A stretch of DNA of 64,000 nucleotides from Acanthochlamys bracteata (taxonomy: Eukaryota > Streptophyta > Magnoliopsida > Pandanales > Velloziaceae): contig CM034129.1 in the NCBI GenBank assembly GCA_019914995.1, positions 8,177,725 through 8,241,724 on the forward strand, given 5' to 3'. Positions 37,757 through 48,510 of this stretch are shown one piece after another. The first letter of the stretch is position 1. Every line of letters starts with the position of its first letter. The position numbers and the translations under genes are program-made. A model generated the notes under the pieces. The model did not search any database. It was given only the letters and a program-made list of their open reading frames with translations, and was not told the DNA's origin.

Positions 37757-40700
37757 CTAGTAAAGCCTTATTCTAGTATCAATTGGACTTCGACAGATGG
37801 GACAGGTTTTAAGACTTTGACCACATTCATTGCACGTCTGCAAGGAAATAAGGAAATACAACATCAGTGTTTCAATGGTTTGGTAGATACTGCAACATCA
37901 AAAACAACTCATAGTTAACATTGCAGCAGAAAAGTTGAAGAAATGTATGACTACATACTTGATGTCCACAACCAAAGGCCATATTTTTCGGTTCTGTGAG
38001 GCAAATCGGACAAACCTGTGCAATATAAAAAATTATAGGACAGCAACCAGGAGAAAGGAGAAGGGTCAACCCACATCAAAATAACCATAAAAAGTAAACT
38101 CACACAATTGCCATGTATTTATTTTTAAAAGATTGTGCACTGTACCTGGTTATCCCATGAACTTGAAGTAGGAGGTGCTGTCTGAGGTGTAGTATCATGG
38201 GCAGGATAAGGCGGTGCACTTTGCGGGAAGCTTGGTTGTGACCCAAAAGCTTTTGAAGCAAAAGAAGCAGAACCGCAATTTCCTGTCATTGGCGGTGGAA
38301 GGGCAAACCGTTCTGGTGACTTACTAGTTTGACGACTGTCATATAAGTTAAAACTCGTTCAGCTCAATCTTCAACTTGAATTCTTGTATCAAAGTTTAAA
38401 CTCTAGGGGAGCAAACATAACAATGAGTTCTGGAATACATTACCCTAAGATCCCAAGTTCTAAGGTTGCTTTATATTGTGATGGAATCTCCATCAGTGCT
38501 GCAAGTGCAAATTCTGCTTCTTTTCTGCTTGGAGGTACATTCTTAGACATAATTTCTGTGAAGTTCACAAACTGCAAAGAAAGAATTTTTTCTCTAATAA
38601 AAATAACAATAAAAGAGTGCCACTTTTAATTGAGATTATGTGCTTTTCATACCTGAAAATTATCAAATGATCTGGTAGGTATATTGTCATCAAACTCCTT
38701 CATCATATCCCAAGGGCCATCACCAACACCAACTAGTATGATGGACAATGGGAATTCACTGCAAAAACAAAAGAATGCGAAACCATACTGATAAGTAACG
38801 ATGATAGCAATGACGGTGTTAATGACGAAAATAGAACATAGTAACTGAAAAAGGTATTAAAATTTATATATGCTGACAAAGGAGTGAAGAGATAGTATGC
38901 CAAAACTTTCTATTTGAAGTTAGCATTTCATTATTAAGGTGTTAGACAGCTCTATGCAATTTAAAGCGGTCATCGGCCCATTATTATGTAGGAAACTGAA
39001 GTACATTTCTACAAAAGGTATTACCTGGCTTTCACGATAGCATCAACAGTCTTCTGCTCCTGGGGACTTAGCTGGCCAGAGTTTGTATCTACACTTCTTG
39101 TCACCTGAGTGAATTACGAATATTATGGTCACTTACACACAGGCAAATTCAGAAACCCCTATATGCATAGAAGACACATTTCTACACACGCGCGCTCGCA
39201 CTCGCACACAAAAGGAAGGCCAAACGAAAACAAACTAATGGCTTATCCCAGATCATAGATCAAACAAGACACAACAAGACATGGACACTACTATAGGTCA
39301 TTTTAAATATACAACCCTGTAGAATTTATATATACTACTAAACCCTTCAGTTTCACATCTCATTGATTATTTCTCCAATCAGTATGGAGTTGCTATACAC
39401 AAACTCCCGAAATAATCTCACTAAGATTTTAAGGTTGCCATACCGTCAGTCTTTTGGAATGGGGTCAAAGAAATTAATTGAGTCCTGTGCTTAACATGAT
39501 ATCCAAGGCAGGAGATTTTACAAAATAAACAAGAACACAGATGTCCAAGAAACAATATCATTTCCTGATAAGAGAAGAAGATATCAATTTGAAAGATGAT
39601 AACAACTGCAATAAAAGGCTTAATCCGAAATCAGAAGATACATGGCATCTTTTATCTGATCTGAGAAGAAAAAAGATATGTGCATAGCCACCTTCTTTTT
39701 GCTCATACTTGCCATCATATGCTTGGTATAGGTGCCATGTCTCGCTAGTAAGTGTAAAATTGTTAAAAAATAAAATATTGCAATTCCTGAAGAAACTAAA
39801 AAATGCTCAAAAAAACATAATCTATCTCATCAACTAAGTAAATCTGGAAAAAAGCTTGTTTTTGACTATCCATAATTGACACAAGACCTGAAAACTCCTG
39901 AGAAAGTATAATTGAATCCAATTTCAATCTTTATAGTAGAGAATTACCTGTCCATCAGCAATTATCACCAAAACATGGTATTGACCACCGCTTCGTTCAA
40001 CAATTGTCATAGCCATTTCAATTATTGGGGCGAAAGATGTAGGCCCTAAAACAAAGCAAAAACCCCAAATCATTTCAAGTGAACCTAGAGATATAAAAAT
40101 AGTACATGATGTACAATACCACAAAGTAGAAGAAAGTTACCAGCCAATCTCAGGTTTGGAACAATTTCTCTGTACCGTTGTAGAGCTTCTTCAAACCCAT
40201 TGCATGGCCTTTCATCTGGATAGAAACTAAAAACGTCTTGATCATGTGTTGATGCTGGCAACAAAAAAACAAAAAAAAAGAGGGAAAAGGTTATCCATTG
40301 AAAAATCTAATTAGAAGAAAATCCTTAAACAACAACCTCAGGGTTCAAAACCTACAATCCCCAAACCCAAAGCACGGAATAAGATTGTCCTCGTCAAAAG
40401 CTGATAAACTTCGTCCAATTATCGATATTGCTTGTTCATAAGGGTTCGGAACATCACCAATATGGTGTAAGCTCTTTCTGTTAAATGAATATTTCCCTGC
40501 AACCAAAGGGTCACATCATATATTGAAAATAACAACAGAAAACTAGCCACAATGTATTTTATGTAGTCCTAAATTCCAGAATACCTGTCCATTCATTGCT
40601 CTTTGTAAAATCAACACCAACGATAAGGTTTGATGATTCAAGACCAGCTTGTGCAAGAGCTTCAGTAACCTGTAAATACCATGTTTCAAGGAGATGGCAT

Positions 40701-41454
40701 TTTCCATTTACTTTAGGAAGAAGAGACCGAAAATGCAATACAATCCTAAAAATCTGTGTTGTATTGCAGCCTTACATTCAAATTCTCGATCCACCAATGT
40801 GTATTCATACTTGGAACATTAAACAAGCATGCTTCACTGAACACAGAACTTGTGTTCTATTTGTGTATAACACAATGGAAACATACTTCTGCCTTGTTTC
40901 AAGGCAAGAATACAGGTTGACTACATACAAAGCATCACACTCCATATAAAAATGGCACTCAAAGAACACATGCAATTAGCGTATAGAACACATGACAATC
41001 AACACAAAATAAAAGCACCTAGAACATTACAACCTGTAACATTATAATTCCCCTAAACAAGCATGTATACATCTTCAACTGTGATTTAGTAAGAATAATA
41101 CTAATAAAGATGTATATCAGAAAGTGAGTCAGAAAGAAATACCTGGTCAAGAGAAGAGTAATTATCTGCTATCTTCGAGTATCTTCGGTCAAACTTTGGT
41201 TTCCTTCCAGCAGGATGACCTGATGGGTAGGATGATGATTGTGGTGGCTGCGAGTAACTTGATGGCTGTGTCTCATAGTTTGATGCTGCAGGATATGCAA
41301 CGGGTACATCATAGCTCCCTGAGGATGGATAGCTCTGGTAAGATGGCGTCTGCTGGTCAGAATAGCCCGAAGAACCCCAGGGCCGATCAGGCTGTGAATA
41401 GTTGAAGTCTTGCATACTCCGCCGATTGACATCCTTGGACCATCCCGCTCCCAT
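37757..41454 (-). CDS. RGLG-type RING ubiquitin ligase with copine/vWA domain, 11 coding exons
   Basis: Exons: 41454-41143, 40669-40585, 40496-40356, 40254-40141, 40045-39948, 39104-39025, 38758-38653, 38571-38444, 38335-38146, 38015-37959, 37837-37757; 1392 nt, 463 residues, in frame. The N terminus MGAGWSKD fits N-myristoylation at Gly2. It is followed by a Ser/Tyr/Gln/Pro-rich stretch. The copine/vWA domain has the MIDAS-type motif DFTKSNEW (Asp124) and [10 protein letters not shown] Pro-rich linker leads to a C-terminal RING (Cys420, Cys423, Cys434, His436, Cys439, Cys442, Cys449, Cys452). Arabidopsis RGLG1/2 are membrane-linked E3 ligases (about 468 residues) acting in hormone and drought signalling; function here is by family. 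A 5' UTR intron (about 42080-41514) is suggested by CTGTTCAG/GTACTT and CTTGCAG/AGG. Nothing appears broken. Confidence 0.95.
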
Positions 41455-42664
41455 CAAAACCAATAAGCACTACAAGCTTCTCCTCGAGTTTCTTAGACCA
41501 ACCAGAATCACCTCTGCAAGACAAAGATCTGGATAAAACACCAATCCCCAGTATACTCCTCTACCAAAATTCAATTGAAAACTTAATCTTCGAACAGGCA
41601 CACAAAATCAGGAAACGGGTACTGAATATCTGAATATGGGGGTCAAAATAGATCAAAGAATCCTTAGATATTCGGAATTTGGGTAGATATGAATCCAAAA
41701 TTTCCAAGACAGGTGGCAAAAGGGCGGTTATCACGCTGCGGCGAGAACTAAAACCAAGCAGCGAAACACAAACTCTCTTCTGGAGAGAAGATAACTCCAA
41801 AATCGCTAGATAAATGCAGTTCCTCCACATGTCACAGATCAAGTCCAACACGCAACTAAAAAAATCAACTAGATTCAAATCCTGAACCAATCCATCAACC
41901 CAATCCTTTCAAATTATACTTAATTAAGTTTCTAATCTAATCTAAAAACAATTTTCTAACCTAACCGCCAAGTAATTCAAATTTCCAAGTAAAATATGAA
42001 AGTTTACGTAAAAGATTGATGAATTACCAGTCAATAGCCATCTGATTTATGATGTATGAATTAGGAAAGAACTGAAGTACCTGAACAGTTGTTGTTTGGA
42101 GAATTCAGAACTGGCTGTTCCATGCAAGAAATAGAAATTGATGAAAAATAGCGCTGCTTTTTCGTCTCGCGCTAGTCCAACTACTAGTGTTTGAGTTCAA
42201 AGTGATCGAAACGAATTTATTGATTTTGTTTTGGAAAAATTCAGGAAACTTTAGAGTAAATAGAGCGATGAAGCAACAGCGCTGGTAGAAAAACTTCACA
42301 TGGTTTAAGAAAGAATCTGCTTGACCTATTAAGAAACGGTCACAAACAAGTGGATTAACTACTTGCTCTTTGTTTTGCAATATCAAACCCTTAAAATATT
42401 ATTATGTATAAGTGGTACTATTTTTGTGTCTTGATTGAAATTAGGAGCTTTTTTTTGTCAAAGATATTTTCTTTCGTTTTTTGATATATATATTTTTTAA
42501 TTTTTTGATATATTTGAATTTGACGGAGTTTCTGCTCAGAACGTTTACATGAATAAAACCAATAAGTGACCAATCTAAATAGCATACATATCCATGTCCT
42601 TTCTGATTGTTTTTTAATTGAATAGATTTTTTGGCCGGGATTAATATATAAGAACTTTTACTAT

Positions 42665-42930
42665 AGGTTTGTTTCGTTACACTCCAAATTTATTGTTTCT
42701 AAATTTACTTTCAACTTTTAACTTATTTTTAACTAAAATAAACGTAAAATCTAAAATAAGTTTTTTTCGTCGAAAACTTACTTTCAAATTTCAATCTTTT
42801 CATTTTCAAACTTACTTTTAATATAAAATAAATATAAAATTTATTTTTAACAAACTCATTATCAATTCTACATTCAATTTTACAAGCTTACTTCTGAAAA
42901 AGGTGTTTAATATCCAGGTAAACACACCTT
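42665..42930. repeat. MITE-like block
   Basis: Starts GGTTTGTTTCGTTACACTCC and ends near GGTAAACACACCTT, whose complement AAGGTGTGTTTACC is a loose inverted partner. The interior is AT-rich with repeated TTACTTTCAA and TAAAATAAA motifs. Boundaries are approximate. Confidence 0.35.
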
Positions 42931-43764
42931 ATATTTTGCACCCGAGACATTTTAATCATTTACCAAAAAACTCTTTACAACTTCTTTTACCACATATATT
43001 CTAACTTTAAAAAAGTTACTCTAGCTTTAATTTTCAACTTTGAAAAGTTTTACTAAACAACTCCGAAATATATGACATATATTAGGCACATTTCAAATTG
43101 TTGATAATAGAGTTTTTGAAGAAAAGTATCTTTTAGGTGTTTAAAATAATAACTTATGGTTATGAAAAAATAAAATTATATGTATAATCATTTCAAGATG
43201 TATAATTCATGTACATCTTTTAAATTGAAAAAATTTTAAAATACTGTGCATAATTTTTGTTAAAGTTAAATAGAAAAGAAGAAATTGGAGTTGAAAAGCA
43301 ATCCCAAATAAGACCATTAGTTATAGTGAATGCTATGGTGTTGGAATATAATATACAATTAACACAACAAATTCACATTCATTATCTTAACATTTTTATG
43401 TAACTTACTTATTCACGGCTATACAAAGAATCATTTAGTATTATAATAAAATTTTTGCCGGTTGACATTGAAGGCATGTAGTAGTTTCTATGAACTCACT
43501 TTGTTATCAATAATTTCCTTTGAATTCATTTTCAAATACAATCACATATAGAAATTCAATTTTAGACTCGCTTTCAGTTTGCAACAAATATAAAAATCTC
43601 ACTCATTTTTTAAACTCACTTCTCAAAAAAATTAGATTTTAATAACTCACTTTTTAACAATTCACTTTACAACTAACAAATGCCCTAAACAAAACACAAA
43701 GAAAGGCAAGAAATAGCCTGCATCAACTATACGTAATGTTTTGTAGTGGTGGGCCCTATTCGGC

Positions 43765-45102
43765 GGAGCTTATTCTGAGCTTTAGGCTTCGTTTGGGTGT
43801 GATAAAATTTTTGTGCTTTTGAAATAAAACTGTTTTAGAGTGCTATAAGCGGCCCTAGAGCTTTTGCTATAAAAGTGTAGACTTTCTTCAGCTATAAAAA
43901 GATCAGACCACCGACAAATGTACATAAGAAGTCATACATGATACCTTATCAAGAATAGAGGATGTATGCCGCTGAAGAAGTTTTTTCTCGGTAGTTGCTA
44001 TGAGTGTCTTCCTAGTACTTGCATCTAGATAGAGCAGGCATCTTTCATGTTCCTAATGCAATCTTAGCTGAATAGTACTATTCAGATGAGAAACCAAAAA
44101 GTTTTAAATCAATAAATAGATATATCTGAGATCATAGCACCTCAACATGCTTTAGGTAGTCAGGCACATCTGCTAGTTGCATATACTTCACACCTTCAGC
44201 AGCATAAAATTCAGAAGTACATTCAAGAAAGGGCATAAAATTCCTAAAGCACTAAACATCCTCAGAATATGATTGAGGAGTGTTCTATCAATAGCCTCAC
44301 CTAATCTGCTTAACGATGAAAAACATTAAATGAAAGCATTTAAAAGTTTCAGCAGCAAAATTCATTAACTGACATGTCCGAGTCCAATAGAGTCAACAAA
44401 ATTCATCAATTTGTTGATATCACCTTTGTTGAACTTGATAATGAGCTACTTCTTCGTGGAAGGTTGCGGCGGGTGGCCTTTTTCCTCGAAAGATTAGCAG
44501 CTACACCAGTCGCAGCAGGCCCAGCCGCTACGGCTTTGAGCTCTTCTTGGTCCAACAGCATTGCGTCATCCTCCTCTGCGTGATGCGTGGTATGGATTCC
44601 GTTTTTCTTCGGTGCAGCAGATTTCGTTTTCTTCATGGTAGAGTTGGCGGAGGCGGCGGAGGAGGAAGGAAATGAAGCGGAGTTGATGGCAGCGAAGGGC
44701 GTTTGTGGTGAGTCATCAATTGAATCGTGGAGCAGAAATCATCGCTCGTACGAACTATGTCGCTAGCGATGGCGGCGACGAGCAATCGCGCGGCGGTGGA
44801 GAGAAGAAGAGAAGCGGTGAAACAAAATTGGTCCTGATATCGGATCTGTCTAAATATATGTACTAATTGTGCTAAATTATCTTGGACAAAATGGACATTC
44901 CACAAACCCAAGCAAGAAAAGCTCGGCGCGGTTTTACTTAAAAAGCTTCGATTCGAAAGTTTTTATTTTTTTACTGTTTAAAGCTGCTTACAGCAGCTAA
45001 TCAGACATATCAAAACGTCTGCTTCACTGTTTTGTACTTTTTTAGGCTAAAAGTTCAAAAAAAACACAATCAAACAGGACATTAATATCCGAAATAAGCT
45101 CC
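43765..45102. mobile_element. candidate TIR element carrying a CUL4 fragment
   Basis: The left end reads GGAGCTTATTCTGAGC and the right end, on the minus strand, GGAGCTTATTTCGGAT. The first ten bases match exactly. Looser inverted similarity then continues for tens of bases (GTTTGGGTGTG versus GTTTGATTGTG, CTTTTGAAA versus CTTTTAGCC). The span contains the broken CUL4 copy at 43945-44716. No convincing target duplication was found (CTATTCGG and CTATATAG are only partly alike), so the reading as a gene-capturing transposon is a hypothesis. Confidence 0.4.
43945..44716 (-). pseudogene. CULLIN4 (CUL4) pseudogene, N-terminal and middle fragments
   Basis: Pieces on the minus strand match plant CUL4 in order. 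The N terminus is 44716-44424: MTHHKRPS, then, after a frame change, SAASANSTMKKTKSAAPKK, later AANLSRKKAT. After another frame change PPQPSTKK runs into an in-frame stop before LIIKFNK. A middle piece starts near 44308 (RLGEAIDRTLLNHIL). It shifts frame after FSALGIL and continues PFLECTSEFYAAEG to DYLKHVE at 44141. A third exon, 44067-43945, reads LRLH, stop (44053-44055), EHERCLLYLDASTRK to SILDK. Splice sites are kept, so it is a DNA-level copy, not a retrocopy. About 150 residues between the first two pieces and everything after SILDK are missing. CUL4 is normally the scaffold of CRL4-DDB1 ubiquitin ligases; this copy cannot make it. Confidence 0.88.
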
Positions 45103-45504
45103 CTATATAGTGACACAGGCATTGGCTAAGGGTGCAGTAAGCGGCTTAAAGTTGCTTTCTGCACCTGGAAATGGTGCTTTCTATGGTAAGCTGTGCGTGA
45201 CTTATCAAGATCTTTATATAAAATATTCGTGTTTTTGCTGCAAATAAAATAGCAAAATTATAATAATATTTATATAACCAGCCTTACCCAATTTCCTGGT
45301 TTCTCATTTTATTTCTTCTCTACCCATTTTGCTCTCTTCGTGAGATCAATCTCTCCATCCTAGTTGCAAGTCGTGCCAATTTTTTTCCTTCGGTATCTTT
45401 TTTCTACTGTAGTTTATTTTATTGCGGTTAATTTGATCTGCAATCTTAGTGATGAGCGCATGTGTGTGAAATTATAAATTGGATGGAACCCTAATCACAA
45501 GCTT

Positions 45505-48110
45505 TATGCGGTGTTTAGATATACTTTTCAGAAAAATATTTATCAATTTTTTAACTTCACATTTTCAATAAATTTTTTATAATATTTTATAAATTTTATT
45601 TAAGAATTTAAAAAATATAAAAAATTCTACATTGTATATTATTTATTTTTATTATTTTTTTAGTCAAAAATAAAACTTATTTTTTAAAATAAGTTAAAAA
45701 TACTTTCTATTCTAAAAAGCTTATTTTCATAAGCACACTCCCAAAACACCCCTATTTCATCTTGTCATTGTGGATTTGTCATTTACGTCTTCATTTTAAA
45801 GGTATGAATCACTACTATGCTGAGCAATTTTAGTTCAATGATAGCACTATGTAATTACTAGTTTTGATTTGATTGGTTTCGATCACTTGCAATCAAATTC
45901 GTAATATCATAATTTGATTGTAGCATTTGACTGCTGTGATCATTGTGAACTTTTTGTGATTTGATCGCTACATGTTTCGCTGGGTTGTTGTTGTACGAAT
46001 AATTGTCTTGATTTTGATAAAACGCGATTGAATTCGTGAATTTGACAACTTGATTGTAGAATTTGGTTACTGTGGCTGCAATGATTTTTAATGTCATTTG
46101 ATCTTTGCATGTTTGAATGGTTTGGCTGGTTTATGCAATGATGGATTTCATCTTACTTTTGGCTATGTCGGTTGATCACCTACTGTATAGACTTCATTGC
46201 CATAAGATGAGTATCATGTTTTATTGGCTAAGTTTTGCATATACTACATACCAGTATTATTTGGTGTGTTGGCTTATTACATAGTGTTTGGACTGCATAG
46301 CCATATGACGAGTACAATTTTTGTTGCCTAGATGTTGTCTTTACTAGACGACTAGTAACGTTGGTGTTTGGATAAGGGTGGAGAAAGATTTTGTTGTCTT
46401 GTTACCCTTTGAAATTAGATGGTTGGGTGTCTTATTATCATGTTACCTTAAAATCTGAAATGAGATATTGGAGGCCTTGATGGTTAATGATATTATTTAT
46501 GGAAATATAAGCCATTTCATATTTGGGCGTTTAGGAGTGTTTTTGATATGGAACTTTTTAAAAACGGATAGTATTTTTATTTTTTTACTTAAAAAAATAA
46601 TAAAAATAAGTAATAAAAAAATTTTACTACGTAGAATATTTTTATACTTTCTAAATTTTTTAATAAATTTTTAGATATTTATAAATAGGAAATTAAAAAG
46701 TTACTTTCTGAAAAAGTAATGCCAAAACGTTCTTTGTCTTACCTAATGATGATTTTGTAATGGCTTGTTGTCTTGTGTAGTTATGAACTTAGATGGCTAG
46801 TTGTCGTTTTTCCTGTCACACTTTTTTAGGGCTTGTATCTCTGTTACCATGAAAATATGGAATTATATGGTTTGGTAACTTGATGTTTAATAATATTATT
46901 ATGGGAATGTAAGCAATTACATACTACACTTATTCTAGGAATGATTTGGTTATTGTCTTGTCACTATGTTCGGATGCGTTTGGCATTCCGTTCTTCCGAA
47001 ATTTTATTTTAATTTTTTATTTTACGTTTTCAATACACCTTTAACAAACATCTAAAAACTTTTTAAAAAAATATAAAATTTTTTTATATATTAAAATGTT
47101 TTTATTATTTTTTAAAATAAAAAATATAATTCATTTTTTAAAAATAACAAAAAATATTTTTTTTTTCAGAAAAAATTTATTCATAAGCACTCTCGTACAC
47201 GTCGGAAGTTCATTGATGAAAACTTTGAGAGTGATAAATACTACACCAATCCTGTAGAGAACGAAAATTTAGATTGTCTTGACCATTACTTGTTTTTATA
47301 TGGCTTATTTTGGCATCGCATGTATAGAGTTTTTGGGTTTTGAATTTAGTGTGGTAATGATTGCTCAATGATCATGTTTGAGAAACCAAACCAATTTCCT
47401 AATAATTCTTTTTAATTTCAAAAAAATTACGCCTAATTTTTTATAAGTTTTTTTAATTTTGAAAAATACAAATAAAATATAATTATAAAATAATTATATA
47501 TATATGTATTAAAATATATTATAAATAATATATTTAAAAGTTATGTAGAAAAACTTTTTTTTAATAAATATTTTCAAACATATCTTAATACATCCGATCT
47601 GATTTCACCTAATAATGATCTATTAAAAGTGCGCTTGAAAGTGTATTTCATTCTATTCCAACAATTTTATTTTATTTTATATTTTTTATATAATATTCTA
47701 CAGATTTTATTAAAATTTTAAAAAATACAAAAAAGTTTTAGCTTATAAACTCTTATTATTATTTATTATTATTATTTTTTATAAAAAAAATAGAACTTAT
47801 ATTTAAAAAGAACAAAAATATTCTTTATTTTAAAATATTTCTATTTTAGAAATATTTCTAAACGCTTCCTAAAATGTTTGTCTAAACTTTTCAAAAAATT
47901 AATTTTTTATTCAGTATTTTAATATATTTTGTATAAGTTTCTAAAATTTATTTAAATTTTAAAAAATACTAAAATTTTCTACTCGTAGATTTCTTTTGTT
48001 TATTTTTATTTTAAAAATTTTATAAAAAAACTTATTTTTCAAAATAATAGAAGTATTTTTTATTTAGAAATTTTTTATTTTCAAAAGACTCCCAAAATGC
48101 CGCCGTTCCA
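45505..48110. repeat. cluster of related AT-rich MITEs
   Basis: At least five units, each about 200-250 bp, at roughly 45511-45755, 46529-46735, 46976-47215, 47630-47880 and 47870-48110. Starts resemble GCGGTGTTTAGA, GGGCGTTTAGGAGTG, GATGCGTTTGGCATTCC, GTGCGCTTGAAAGTG, and ends resemble their complements (for example CACTCCCAAAACACCCC). A shared interior of the form TTTAAAAAATATAAAAAATT followed by TTATTTTTATTATTTTTT recurs. Tourist- or hAT-type MITEs are possible. The first unit is flanked by TAT on both sides, a candidate 3-bp target duplication. Confidence 0.5.
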
Positions 48111-48255
48111 GAAGGAAGTTTCGACGAATTTTCTTCTGATGCAATTCGTAGGAAAATTATCCTGACGTCAAATGTTATTGAAAGCCATCTTGAATGACCG
48201 TACTCATGAATGCCACTTTTCATAGGCAACTGTCACGCTCATAATGATTATTCTA

Positions 48256-48505
48256 AGGGCGTGTTTACCAAATATATTGAAGTGAAGTTTTGAATAAAAT
48301 AGAATTTTTAAGAAATAAATTTAATTAAAAATTAAAAATATATAATAAAAAATAAAATTTTATATTAATTTTATATTTATAATAAGTTGTAAAATTGAAT
48401 TTTTAAAAAAAAATTATTGATAAAAAATTATTTTGATTTTTGTATATATTTTATATTAAAAATATATTTAAAAAAATTAAAATTTGGGGTGTCGGTAAAT
48501 ACATG
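48256..48505 (+). repeat. MITE, family copy 1 of 3
   Basis: Starts GGGCGTGTTTACCAAA after TAA and ends near GGGGTGTCGGTAAATAC. The interior TTAAAAATTAAAAATATATA with AATAAAAAATAAAATTTTAT closely matches the elements at 59159-59412 and, inverted, 62014-62268. TAA next to the start fits a Tourist-type (PIF/Harbinger) target site. Confidence 0.6.
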
Positions 48506-48510
48506 ATAAG

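Noticed and set aside
41124..41432. Overlapping ORFs in other frames across RGLG exon 1
   Set aside because: Shadows of the Ser/Tyr/Pro-rich first exon. The RGLG frame joins ten further exons in phase.
44633..44911. 92-codon minus ORF upstream of the CUL4 fragment
   Set aside because: It overlaps the CUL4 N terminus in the frame left after an indel. The CUL4-like reading (MTHHKRPS, then SAASANSTMKK in another frame) explains the sequence better.
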